DNA of 6,654 nt from the NCBI GenBank assembly GCA_017530275.1, contig JAFXMP010000223.1, forward strand, positions 1 to 6,654. The letters are read 5' to 3'. The notes beneath the pieces were generated by a model. That model was not told the DNA's origin. It was given only the letters and a program-made list of their open reading frames with translations, and searched no databases. Source of the DNA: Clostridia bacterium (GTDB taxonomy: Bacteria; Bacillota_A; Clostridia; Christensenellales; Aristaeellaceae). The position numbers and the translations under genes are program-made. Below, piece by piece: positions 1 through 6,381 of this stretch (positions are counted from its first letter, which is position 1; every line of letters starts with the position of its first letter).

Positions 1-464
1 CGGGGGCCAACACCAATTACTTGCAGATCGCGGATCACACGTGGCTGAAAATGCTGCTGTGGGGCACATGGAAGGGCGTTGGCTGGAGCGCCATCGTGTA
101 CATCGCGGGCATCGCGGGTATCGATCAGCAGCTCTACGAGGCTGCCAAAGTGGACGGGGCCAACCGCTTCCGCTGCATCTGGCACATCACCATCCCCGGC
201 CTCACCCCCACCTACATGGTCATGCTGCTCATGAGCATCGCGGGCATCCTCAGCAATGGCATGGAGCAATATTTGGTATTCTCCAACGCCATGAACAAAG
301 ACGTGATCGAGGTGCTGGACCTGTACGTGTACAACATCGGTATCGGGCAGAACCGCATCTCCCTCAGCACTGTTGTGGGCATTTCCAAGTCTTTGATCGG
401 CATTACCCTGCTGTTCGCGGCGAACGGTATTTCCAAGACCATCCGCGGCGAAAGCATCATATAA
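1..464 (+). CDS. Sugar ABC transporter permease, LplB-like, C-terminal part (5' end outside window)
   Basis: This is the C-terminal half of an inner-membrane subunit of a carbohydrate importer. The reading frame is open from base 3 to the TAA at 462-464, giving about 153 residues, and it runs off the left edge; the TTG at 21 is not a credible start. The key mark is the EAA loop, YEAAKVDGANRF followed by IPGLTP, which docks on the transport ATPase. Hydrophobic segments lie on both sides of it. The ending, with STVVGISKSLIG and then a hydrophobic helix and NGISKTIRGES, is typical of the LplB/YteP branch of binding-protein-dependent permeases. The next gene, 12 nt downstream, is the partner permease, so the two should form the heterodimeric channel. 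Family assignment is firm; the transported sugar cannot be read from the sequence. Confidence 0.93.
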   Translation, partial: GANTNYLQIADHTWLKMLLWGTWKGVGWSAIVYIAGIAGIDQQLYEAAKVDGANRFRCIWHITIPGLTPTYMVMLLMSIAGILSNGMEQYLVFSNAMNKDVIEVLDLYVYNIGIGQNRISLSTVVGISKSLIGITLLFAANGISKTIRGESII

Positions 465-476
465 GGGGGCGGCGGC

Positions 477-1433
477 ATGAAGAAAAAAGAAAGCATGGCC
501 TCCCTGCACATCCGGCGTACCACGGGGGACTGGATCTTCGATATCGCGGTGATCGTGTTCTTCTGCCTGTTCACTTTCATCTGCATCTTCCCCTTCTACT
601 ATCTGCTCATCAATACCGTTTCGGATAACGATCTGGTCACCAGCGGCCGGGTGAACTTTTACCCCATGCTGAAAAACGCGGACGGTCAAAGCGTATTCGG
701 CGTGCAGGTGAACAACTATATCGCCCTGCAAAACGTGCAGGACTTGGGTTCCTCCGTTCTGGTCACGGTGGCCCGCACGGTGCTGGGCACGGCGCTGATG
801 GTGCTCACCTCCGCCTGGGCGGGATATCTGGTGACCAAGCAGAAAATGTGGAAGCGCTCCTTCTGGTACCGCTTCCTGGTGGTGACCATGTACTTTAACG
901 CGGGCTTGGTGCCCTGGTACATGAACATGCTCATGATGGGTCTTACGGACAATTTCCTGGCCTATATCATCCCCGGCATGGTGGCACCCTACAACATCAT
1001 CCTGGTCAAAACCTACATCGAATCCATTCCCGCCTCCCTGGAGGAAAGCGCCGTGATCGACGGGGCCTCCACGGTGAAGGTGTGGCTGAAAATCATCCTA
1101 CCCCTGAGCATCCCCATCCTTGCCACTATCGCCATTTTCGGCGCGGTGGGCAACTGGAACTCCTTCCAGGATTCCTTGCTTTTGATGAACAACCGCCCCG
1201 ACCTGTACACCCTGCAGCACCGACTGTATATTTACCTCAATTCCTCCAGCAACTTAGGAGCCATGATGAGCCAGGGCGGCACCATCAGCGAACAGGCCGC
1301 CCAAAGCATGCTGAACCAACGCGTGATCCAGTATACCGTGTCCATGGTCAGCATCATCCCCATTTTGCTGGTGTATCCCTTTATGCAGCGGTATTTCGTG
1401 AAGGGCATCATGTTGGGGGCTGTGAAAGGCTGA
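477..1433 (+). CDS. Carbohydrate ABC transporter permease, YtcP-like
   Basis: A complete 318-residue second permease of the importer. The ATG at 477 follows a G-rich ribosome binding site (AAGGGGG, 463-469) and lies 12 nt after the previous stop, so the two permeases are in one operon. About six hydrophobic stretches are visible (roughly residues 19-46, 95-118, 130-150, 160-180, 210-230, 283-305). The EAA loop is EESAVIDGAS at 189-198, followed by the ILPLSIPI stretch; it carries Ser in place of the first Ala, a minor variation, while the Asp-Gly pair is intact. The segment at 136-166 (MYFNAGLVPWYMNMLMMGL and following) is characteristic of the YtcP/LplC branch. Partners are the permease upstream and the binding protein downstream. 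No ATPase is encoded here, in keeping with LplABC/YtcQP-type systems that use a shared MsmX-like ATPase (family knowledge). Substrate unknown. Confidence 0.95.
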   Translation: MKKKESMASLHIRRTTGDWIFDIAVIVFFCLFTFICIFPFYYLLINTVSDNDLVTSGRVNFYPMLKNADGQSVFGVQVNNYIALQNVQDLGSSVLVTVARTVLGTALMVLTSAWAGYLVTKQKMWKRSFWYRFLVVTMYFNAGLVPWYMNMLMMGLTDNFLAYIIPGMVAPYNIILVKTYIESIPASLEESAVIDGASTVKVWLKIILPLSIPILATIAIFGAVGNWNSFQDSLLLMNNRPDLYTLQHRLYIYLNSSSNLGAMMSQGGTISEQAAQSMLNQRVIQYTVSMVSIIPILLVYPFMQRYFVKGIMLGAVKG

Positions 1434-1437
1434 AAAC

Positions 1438-1474
1438 GAACCGTAGGTGCGGATATCATCCGCCCCTACAGTTC
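1438..1474. repeat. 37-nt imperfect palindrome between permease and binding-protein genes
   Basis: GTAGGTGCGGAT (1443-1454) faces ATCCGCCCCTAC (1458-1469) across a 3-nt loop, with one mismatch. Past a second 1x1 mismatch, GAAC (1438-1441) pairs with GTTC (1471-1474). In all 15 of 17 positions pair. No U-run follows, so it is not a standard intrinsic terminator. It begins 4 nt after the permease stop and ends 55 nt before the binding-protein start. It may be a dispersed REP-like element, a stabilising or processing hairpin in the operon mRNA, or both; only the palindrome itself is seen directly. Confidence 0.8.
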
Positions 1475-1513
1475 CGGTAACAATTTCTTGTATGGGATTG
1501 ATTGTAAAATGGA

Positions 1514-1522
1514 TAAGGAGGC
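1514..1522 (+). promoter_or_regulatory. Ribosome binding site that fixes the binding-protein start
   Basis: TAAGGAGGC lies 7-8 nt before the ATG at 1530. It favours that ATG over the in-frame ATG at 1509 and TTG at 1488, neither of which has a comparable site. The choice also puts a signal peptide exactly at the N-terminus. Confidence 0.88.
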
Positions 1523-1529
1523 CCGAATC

Positions 1530-3290
1530 ATGGAAAAAATCTTAGCGTTCCTGCTGGCGCTGATCCTGTGCCTGACGGGGCTGACTGGCTTAGCCTCGGC
1601 GGAGGACAAGGATATTTACGCCAAGTTAGAGGAAATCGGCGTATACGACGGCGAACCCATCACCATCAACGTATACAGCCAGCTTGCCAATTACAGCGGC
1701 ATTCAGGCCCATTGGAGCGCCGACCTGCTGCTGGATATGTTTAATGTGAAAATCAACATCATCCCCGATTCCGACGGCACCTACGCCACCCGCATGGAAA
1801 GCGGCAACCTGGGCGACATCGTGGTGTGGGGCGCGGACGGCGACAAGTACCAGGACGCTGTGTCCCAGGGCCTGCTATTGGACTGGGAAGAGGACGGCCT
1901 GGCCGAAGAATACGCCCCCTACCTGTGGGCGAATTACCAAATGGCGCTCCAGGCCAACCGGGCCAAGAACCCGGACGGCAAGGTGCACGGCTTCGGCCAC
2001 AACGTGGCCCTGAAATCCGGCAGTCATGAAAACTTCTTCTACACCTGGGATATTCGCTGGGACCTGTACCAGCAATTGGGCTGCCCCGAGGTGAAGGACC
2101 TGGACGGCATGATCGATCTATTCAAGCAGATGAAGGAGCTCTGCCCCACCGATGAAAACGGCAACGAAACCTACGCCACCTCCATCTGGCCTGATTGGGA
2201 CGGCAATATGGTGATGTACGTCAAGGCCCTGGCCACCGCCTATTTCGGCTGGGATGAATTCGAGATGGGCCTGATCAGCACCGAAACCGGCGACTTCCAG
2301 GGCTGCCTGCAGGAAGACGGCCTGTACATCCAATGCCTGCGCTTCTTCAACAAGCTCTACCGGGAAGGACTGCTGGATCCCAACTCCGCTTCCCAGACTT
2401 ACACCGCCATGGGCGAAAAGGTGAAGGCGGGCGGCACCTTCTGGAGCATTTTCAACTACGCGGGCTCCGCTATTTTCAACACCACCGAGCACCTGGATGA
2501 AGGCAAATACATGTATACCATGGTGCCCGAAGAAGCGACCCCCATTTCTTACGGCCTGTCCCTCACCGGCGGCAACCGGGTGTGGTCCGTTGGCGCGGAT
2601 GCTGAATATCCCGAGCTGTGCCTCGCCATCATCGATTACCTGGCTACCCCCGAAGGAAGCCTGACCATGTGGTACGGCCCCAAGGGGCTGACCTGGGATT
2701 ACGACGCCGAGGGCGGCGCGTACTTTACGGAGCTGGGCCAGAAAACCAGCCAGGATCCCGCCTATGATATGTCCGGCGTGGTGCTCACCGGCCCCCGCAC
2801 CGGCAAACAGTATGTTCAGAGCGGTACCTACAACGACGGCGCGCTGCAAATCAACAACACCACCCTCACCTCCAGCCAGCAGAACCCCGACAGCCAGAAG
2901 ACCGAGACCCTGGACAAGGTAGGCTGGGTGAGCGTGTTAAGCGCCGATCTCAAACCCATCCAGCAGGCATGGTGCGATTGGGCGGGCGCGGCCTCCACCC
3001 AGCAGTACTTAGAAAACCACCCCTACAAGGTGATGCTGGACCGGGGCACCTACGCCCCCGCTAAGCGCGATCAAGTGCTGGACACCAAGTGGAGCCAAAT
3101 TCAGACCGCCGTGAAGACCTACAGCTGGCGCGCCATCTACGCCAAGAACGACGGTGAATTCAACTTCCACTTAAGCCAGATGATCAAGGACTGCAACGCT
3201 TACGGCTATCAGGACTGCGTGGCCTGGTGCGAGGAACAGGCGGCCCTATGCTGGGCGGCCCAGCAGGCGCAGGCGGCGCTGGTGCAGTAA
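1530..3290 (+). CDS. Extracellular solute-binding protein of the sugar ABC importer
   Basis: A 586-residue secreted binding protein that should capture the sugar outside the cell and deliver it to the two permeases upstream. Residues 1-24 form a signal peptide: one Lys, a long Leu/Ile/Ala core, then ASA before EDKD, a good signal peptidase I site. The only Cys there (residue 14) lies inside the core without a lipobox, which is odd because Gram-positive binding proteins are usually lipid-anchored. Family marks are SGNLGDIVVWG (91-101), GKVHGFG (150-156), WDIRWDLYQQLG (173-184) followed by a predicted helix, and ATPEGSLTMWYGPKG further on. The mature protein is rich in Trp, Tyr and Asp, as is common in carbohydrate binders. 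It is longer than the 400-450 residues of simple family-1 binding proteins but fits the large LplA/YtcQ-like group. Specificity unknown. A terminator follows directly, so this is the last gene of the operon. Confidence 0.93.
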   Translation: MEKILAFLLALILCLTGLTGLASAEDKDIYAKLEEIGVYDGEPITINVYSQLANYSGIQAHWSADLLLDMFNVKINIIPDSDGTYATRMESGNLGDIVVWGADGDKYQDAVSQGLLLDWEEDGLAEEYAPYLWANYQMALQANRAKNPDGKVHGFGHNVALKSGSHENFFYTWDIRWDLYQQLGCPEVKDLDGMIDLFKQMKELCPTDENGNETYATSIWPDWDGNMVMYVKALATAYFGWDEFEMGLISTETGDFQGCLQEDGLYIQCLRFFNKLYREGLLDPNSASQTYTAMGEKVKAGGTFWSIFNYAGSAIFNTTEHLDEGKYMYTMVPEEATPISYGLSLTGGNRVWSVGADAEYPELCLAIIDYLATPEGSLTMWYGPKGLTWDYDAEGGAYFTELGQKTSQDPAYDMSGVVLTGPRTGKQYVQSGTYNDGALQINNTTLTSSQQNPDSQKTETLDKVGWVSVLSADLKPIQQAWCDWAGAASTQQYLENHPYKVMLDRGTYAPAKRDQVLDTKWSQIQTAVKTYSWRAIYAKNDGEFNFHLSQMIKDCNAYGYQDCVAWCEEQAALCWAAQQAQAALVQ

Positions 3291-3307
3291 CCCGATTCCC
3301 GCTTTTC

Positions 3308-3340
3308 GCCCCTTCCCTGTTTATGGGAAGGGGCTCTTTT
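3308..3340 (+). terminator. Intrinsic terminator of the transporter operon
   Basis: GCCCCTTCCC (3308-3317) pairs perfectly with GGGAAGGGGC (3325-3334) around a 7-nt loop and is followed by TCTTTT (3335-3340). It starts 17 nt after the binding-protein stop. Confidence 0.95.
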
Positions 3341-3365
3341 CATGTATGCAGGCCATAGCACACAT

Positions 3366-3389
3366 AAAAAACCCGGCACATGGCCGGGT
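3366..3389 (-). terminator. Intrinsic terminator of the rpmH-khpB operon
   Basis: Read on the minus strand, ACCCGGC (3389-3383) pairs with GCCGGGT (3377-3371) around a 5-nt loop and runs into a stretch of T (3371-3366). It sits 19 nt beyond the khpB stop and faces the terminator of the converging operon. Confidence 0.92.
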
Positions 3390-3408
3390 AACATCATGAT
3401 AGCTTGCT

Positions 3409-4365
3409 TCAGTTTTTCAGAGAAATCACCACATGCCGGTTCGGTTCCTCGCCCTCGGAATGGGTGGTCACAGCGGGATGATCCTGCAAAGCGCTGTGAA
3501 GAATGCGGCGCTCATAGGGATTCATGGGCTCCAGGCTCACTTTGCGGCCCGTCTTCTGGGCGCGGTTCGCCATACGGTTGGCCAGGCGTACCAGCGCTTC
3601 TTCCCGCTTGGCGCGGTACCCTTCCGTATCCAGCGTTACACGGGTATAGTCGTTTTGGCCCCGGTTTACACGCAGGCTGGTCAAATACTGCAGCGCGTCC
3701 AAGGTTTCGCCCCGGCGTCCGATCAGAATGCCCAGGGTATCGCCGTCCATATTCACCCGTACGTTGCCTTCTTCATCCGTAGCTACCGCCACAGATACGT
3801 TCACGCCCATCAGTTGGGTCAGCTCCTGCAGGAATTCCTGAGCGCGTCCGGCGGCGGTGGCACGATCCGCCTGTTCAGCGGGAACGATTTCTTTGGGTTC
3901 CGGCTGTTCTTTGGGTTCCTTAGCTTCCCTGGGTGCTTTAGGAGCCTTATCCGTTTTTGCTTCCTTGGGTTCCCTGGGCTTCCTTTGCTTAGGCGCGGTT
4001 TTTTCCGTTTTTTCTTCTTCAGCCGCTTCTTTCTTTGCTTTCGGAGCTTTGGCAATCCTGGCGGGTTTTTCCGTTTTTTCTTCGGGGTTTTCCTGCTTCG
4101 CCACGGGTTTCGCCGCTTTGGGCTGGGGTTCCTCTTCCTTTAGGGCGTCAGCCAGAATGGCATGGGCCACGTTTTCTTCGGACGATTCTTCTTCCTTCAA
4201 GGTGAGCCGGACTTTTGCTGGACGGGACCCGAACAGGCCAAACAGGCCTTTGCTGCCTTCCTCGATCACATCCACAGTTACGTCGCTGATGGAAACGCCC
4301 AGATGCTCCAAGCCCTGGGAAATCGCTTCTTCGATCGTACGGGCAGATACTTCATAATCTTTCAT
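3409..4365 (-). CDS. khpB: RNA-binding protein KhpB (Jag/EloR), Jag_N-KH-R3H
   Basis: A 318-residue cytoplasmic RNA-binding protein. Residues 1-55 are the Jag_N domain, with the typical KGLFGLFG at 39-46. Residues about 56-165 are a low-complexity linker of Lys, Glu, Ala and Pro. The KH domain follows, with its GxxG loop GRRG at 216-219 and ETLDALQYL after it. The R3H domain has the diagnostic RxxxH as R286-H290 in NPYERRILHSALQ. In other Firmicutes KhpB pairs with KhpA, binds many RNAs and influences cell elongation and division (S. pneumoniae); the partner gene is not in this window. The ATG shares one base with the yidC stop (TAATG), and GGAGAGGGG lies 11 nt upstream, so translation is probably coupled. 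It is longer than the usual 200-260 residues because of the linker. All key RNA-binding residues are present. Confidence 0.95.
   Translation of the reverse strand: MKDYEVSARTIEEAISQGLEHLGVSISDVTVDVIEEGSKGLFGLFGSRPAKVRLTLKEEESSEENVAHAILADALKEEEPQPKAAKPVAKQENPEEKTEKPARIAKAPKAKKEAAEEEKTEKTAPKQRKPREPKEAKTDKAPKAPREAKEPKEQPEPKEIVPAEQADRATAAGRAQEFLQELTQLMGVNVSVAVATDEEGNVRVNMDGDTLGILIGRRGETLDALQYLTSLRVNRGQNDYTRVTLDTEGYRAKREEALVRLANRMANRAQKTGRKVSLEPMNPYERRILHSALQDHPAVTTHSEGEEPNRHVVISLKN
4000..4083 (-). repeat. khpB: Direct repeat within the KhpB linker
   Basis: The same 18 bases occur at 4000-4017 and 4066-4083, a spacing of 66 bases or exactly 22 codons. They encode EEKTEKTA (residues 117-124) and EEKTEKPA (95-102). 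The coding strand carries A6 and A5 tracts in each copy. The repeat suggests that the linker grew by in-frame duplication; its spacing keeps the frame if copies are gained or lost. Confidence 0.8.
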
Positions 4366-5408
4366 TATTTTATAGACCCCTCTCCGGTTACGGATTGTGC
4401 TTTTTTCTCATCCTGTTTTTCCAAGAATTTGGTGATCAGCACGCTCTGAATCCACATGATCACGGTGGATGCCACCCAGTAGACAGCGAACGCCGCATTG
4501 GAGGTGAGGCACCAGAAAACGGACAGGATGGGGAAGAAATACTTCATAAAGTTGCCCATGCCCTGGTTCTGCCCATTGGCGGCAGTCTGGTTCTGGTCCT
4601 GCATAGCGGGATTGAACTTGTACTGGAGCACCTGGGAAACGCCTGCAAGGATCGGCAGCAGCAGCAAACCGTTGTACTGTTGATACAGCGTAATGGAGAA
4701 CAGGTAGAAGTTCAGTCCGCTCCAACCCGCCACAGGCTCAACCGCCGCCATATAAGCGGGTACCTGTCCCAAGGCAGTAATGATGCTCTGCACGCTGGCC
4801 TGATAGGTGCTGGCGCCAAAGTCCAGCGCGTTTTCAGAAACGAGCGCGATATTCTGGGCGATGGCCTGCACCTGGCCTTCGGTCAGCAGATTATAGGCTT
4901 TCTGCCATACATCCGCCGTCAGTTGGTTCAGCGCTTGGGCCGTGGGGACCACAGGGGTAAAGAAGGAGTCGGTCATCCAAATGTTCTTCACCCACAGGAA
5001 CCTTTCCGCCGCGGTCACGATCTGTTCTTCCCCGGCAAGATAACGGAAAGCCTGCATGGCCAATTGTTCGTTGGCGATTACGCGCATGGCGCTGAACATG
5101 GCGATCATGATGGGCCAGGTCAAAAGCAGCGGCAGACAGCCGGACAGCGGATTGTAGCCTTCCTTGCGCATCAATTCCGCCTGTTTCTGCTGGAATTTCT
5201 GCTTATCGTTGCCGTATTTGCGCTGTAATTCGTTCAGCTTGGGCTGAATAGCGCTCATCTTGCGCATACCCTTGCGGCTCCTATAGTCGAACGGCATGCA
5301 GATCATGCGGATCAGGATGGTAAACAGGATAATGGACACGCCGTAATTGCCCACCACACCATTGATGCCTACCAGAACGTTATACAAAAACTCGTTAATG
5401 GCACTCAA
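4365..5408 (-). CDS. yidC: Membrane protein insertase YidC (Oxa1/SpoIIIJ family)
   Basis: A 347-residue integral membrane protein that inserts and folds membrane proteins, alone or with SecYEG. Core family features are seen in order: a first helix with [16 protein letters not shown], whose Arg34 matches the conserved groove arginine; a charged cytoplasmic hairpin with [15 protein letters not shown] (about 57-71); [17 protein letters not shown] (84-100); [14 protein letters not shown] (137-150); [19 protein letters not shown] (246-264); and two C-terminal helices (about 288-327). No lipoprotein signal is present, unlike B. subtilis SpoIIIJ. The protein is roughly 90 residues longer than SpoIIIJ (261 aa); the excess lies mostly between 151 and 240 and is probably extracellular. 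The start is TTG at 5408: an in-frame TAG lies six codons upstream, no in-frame ATG occurs before Met35, and AGGAGG sits 11 nt ahead. It overlaps yidD by 4 nt (TTGA) and khpB by 1 nt. Confidence 0.95.
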   Translation of the reverse strand: MSAINEFLYNVLVGINGVVGNYGVSIILFTILIRMICMPFDYRSRKGMRKMSAIQPKLNELQRKYGNDKQKFQQKQAELMRKEGYNPLSGCLPLLLTWPIMIAMFSAMRVIANEQLAMQAFRYLAGEEQIVTAAERFLWVKNIWMTDSFFTPVVPTAQALNQLTADVWQKAYNLLTEGQVQAIAQNIALVSENALDFGASTYQASVQSIITALGQVPAYMAAVEPVAGWSGLNFYLFSITLYQQYNGLLLLPILAGVSQVLQYKFNPAMQDQNQTAANGQNQGMGNFMKYFFPILSVFWCLTSNAAFAVYWVASTVIMWIQSVLITKFLEKQDEKKAQSVTGEGSIK

Positions 5409-5653
5409 GAATTTTCGTCCCTCCTAATGATTGCGCTGGGTGCTTCAGGCACCGGATCATATCCGCCCTTCACAAAGGGATTGCATCGCAGGATGCGGCG
5501 AATGGCCATTGCTCCGCCTCTGGCCGCCCCGAAGCGCTCGATGGCTGTCTGCGCGTATTCCGAACAGGTGGGAATATAGCGGCAGCTCGGCTTCAAGTGG
5601 GAACTGATATTCCGCTTGTAAAACCGGATCAGAAACAGCAGCAGTCGCTTCAT
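5405..5653 (-). CDS. yidD: Membrane protein insertion efficiency factor YidD
   Basis: An 82-residue small protein that associates with the inner face of the membrane and helps YidC-dependent insertion in E. coli (family knowledge). The N-terminal 12 residues, [12 protein letters not shown], form a basic amphipathic helix. The family signature is complete: [12 protein letters not shown] at 23-34, RCNPF at 56-60 and GGYDPVP at 63-69, with the three conserved cysteines at 24, 30 and 57. Length is typical. The ATG overlaps the rnpA stop (ATGA), with AGGAAG 7 nt upstream as ribosome binding site, and its TGA overlaps the yidC start. Between rnpA and yidC is its usual place in bacteria. Confidence 0.97.
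   Translation of the reverse strand: MKRLLLFLIRFYKRNISSHLKPSCRYIPTCSEYAQTAIERFGAARGGAMAIRRILRCNPFVKGGYDPVPEAPSAIIRRDENS
5418..5425 (-). promoter_or_regulatory. yidC: Strong ribosome binding site for the yidC TTG start
   Basis: AGGAGGGA on the minus strand, 9 nt (from AGGAGG: 11 nt) before the TTG at 5408 and inside the end of yidD. It supports the non-ATG start, which is the only standard start codon between the upstream in-frame stop (5426-5424) and Met35. Confidence 0.85.
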
Positions 5654-5988
5654 TTTTTTTCTTCCTGATACAGTCCCTGCTTACGCAGCAGATATCGCAG
5701 CGATCCTGCCAGCCGGTGATAGTCCGCTTCTGCGGACGGCTCTCTGGCCGTAATCACATACATGCCCTTTTTAAGCTGCGGCAATTCCAAACGAAACGCC
5801 TCCCGCAGGCGGCGCTTCACCCGGTTCCTGGTTACCGCGTTGCCGATCTTTTTGCTTACTGCAAAGCCAGCCAACAGCCTGGAACCTTTCACATATCCCA
5901 GAGAAATTTCCTTACAGGCGCTTCCTTTGCCCTTTTTATATACATAACGGAATTGCCCATTTTTCCGCAGACGATACTGCTTTTCCAT
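5650..5988 (-). CDS. rnpA: Ribonuclease P protein component
   Basis: A 112-residue protein subunit of RNase P, which with the M1-type RNA removes the 5' leader from pre-tRNAs. The chosen start is ATG at 5988: it has GGAGG 5 nt upstream and begins [20 protein letters not shown], the normal family N-terminus. An open frame extends 25 codons further up to 6063, but those residues do not look like RnpA and cover a hairpin. Conserved parts are F13 and the KKGK region near 18-21, [12 protein letters not shown] at 41-52, and the RNR motif [13 protein letters not shown] at 54-66, which contacts RNA. Length is normal. The gene lies 140 nt after rpmH and overlaps yidD by 4 nt. The last two codons (AAA AAA) are part of an A8 tract that runs into the yidD start. 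Confidence 0.97.
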   Translation of the reverse strand: MEKQYRLRKNGQFRYVYKKGKGSACKEISLGYVKGSRLLAGFAVSKKIGNAVTRNRVKRRLREAFRLELPQLKKGMYVITAREPSAEADYHRLAGSLRYLLRKQGLYQEEKK

Positions 5989-5993
5989 GGCGT

Positions 5994-5998
5994 CCTCC
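5994..5998 (-). promoter_or_regulatory. rnpA: Ribosome binding site that fixes the rnpA start
   Basis: GGAGG on the minus strand, 5 nt before the ATG at 5988. It supports the short, family-typical start rather than the ATG at 6063. Confidence 0.88.
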
Positions 5999-6042
5999 GG
6001 GTTAGTGATCCAAGAAGCGATCTTGTTCCTGTCTTCAATAGG

Positions 6043-6096
6043 CAAGAACAAACCCGCCCCCACAGGTCAGACTCTCTGGCAAGCGGCAGGGGCGGG
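6043..6096 (-). terminator. Probable intercistronic attenuator between rpmH and rnpA
   Basis: Read on the minus strand, CCCGCCCC (6096-6089) pairs perfectly with GGGGCGGG (6060-6053). The 28-nt interior holds a smaller hairpin, CAGA-GAG-TCTG. The outer stem is followed by TTTGTTCTTG (6052-6043), which is U-rich but interrupted. This would be a leaky terminator or a processing hairpin letting more rpmH than rnpA mRNA accumulate, which suits the much higher cellular need for L34. Structure is seen; function is inferred. Confidence 0.6.
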
Positions 6097-6128
6097 CTAA
6101 GCCATGCAAGAAAGGCGGAACAAACGGA

Positions 6129-6263
6129 TCAGACCGTCAGTTCCTTCCGGCCGCGGTTCCGGCGGCGGGACAGCACGCGCCGTCCGTTCTTGGTGCTCAT
6201 GCGGGCGCGGAAACCATGCACCTTATTGCGCTGGCGTTTCTTGGGCTGATAAGTACGCTTCAT
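6129..6263 (-). CDS. rpmH: 50S ribosomal protein L34
   Basis: A 44-residue, strongly basic ribosomal protein beginning [20 protein letters not shown] and ending GRKELTV. The central [19 protein letters not shown] is the L34 signature, and the length is the standard 44. It is part of the large ribosomal subunit, buried in 23S rRNA. AAGGAG at 6280-6275 is the ribosome binding site, with an 11-nt spacer. It is the first gene after a consensus promoter and heads the rnpA-yidD-yidC-khpB operon. Confidence 0.98.
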   Translation of the reverse strand: MKRTYQPKKRQRNKVHGFRARMSTKNGRRVLSRRRNRGRKELTV

Positions 6264-6291
6264 GATGTCAACAACTCCTTCTAAGTTTCAA

Positions 6292-6308
6292 AATGCCTAT
6301 TTGGCATT
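6292..6308 (-). other. Small hairpin in the rpmH leader
   Basis: On the minus strand, AATGCC (6308-6303) pairs with GGCATT (6297-6292) around a 5-nt loop, 11 nt upstream of the rpmH ribosome binding site within a leader of about 80 nt. It may shape the leader or protect the mRNA; it is too short to claim a regulatory role. Confidence 0.45.
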
Positions 6309-6352
6309 CAGCTGGCACATTGTGATCAAGTCGCCACAAAAACAGCTATTAT

Positions 6353-6381
6353 AGTATAGCCGTCCGACAGCAAGATGTCAA
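6353..6381 (-). promoter_or_regulatory. Consensus SigA promoter of the rpmH operon
   Basis: On the minus strand, TTGACA (6381-6376) and TATACT (6358-6353) are separated by exactly 17 nt. Transcription should start near 6346, giving a leader of about 80 nt. A second TATAAT (6353-6348) overlaps the -10 but its spacing from TTGACA (22 nt) is poor. A perfect -35 box fits the high expression needed for a ribosomal protein. Confidence 0.92.

Noticed and set aside
1475..1529. Separate promoter for the solute-binding protein
   Set aside because: TTGTAT and TAAAAT-like words occur but are only about 11-13 nt apart, too close for a SigA promoter.
1558..1580. Lipoprotein signal at Cys14 of the binding protein
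   Set aside because: The residue before Cys is Leu and the hydrophobic core continues past it, so the lipobox consensus is not met.
2118..2849. 243-codon minus-strand open frame opposite the solute-binding protein
   Set aside because: A G+C-driven shadow with no recognisable family and no ribosome binding site noted; the plus-strand protein has clear family motifs.
3433..4143. Long plus-strand open frame rich in Phe, Gly and Leu opposite khpB
   Set aside because: It is the complement of the Lys/Glu-rich linker and of the KH-R3H region; the minus-strand protein has clear domain motifs and a coupled start.
4395..5228. 277-codon plus-strand open frame opposite yidC
   Set aside because: Rich in His, Gly and Gln as expected of an antisense shadow; YidC motifs are unambiguous on the other strand.
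5989..6050. Internal promoter in front of rnpA
   Set aside because: TTGTTC and TTGAAG are present, but no acceptable -10 box occurs 16-18 nt downstream.
5989..6063. 25-codon N-terminal extension of rnpA
   Set aside because: It does not match the family and covers the intercistronic hairpin, and the ATG at 5988 has GGAGG directly upstream.
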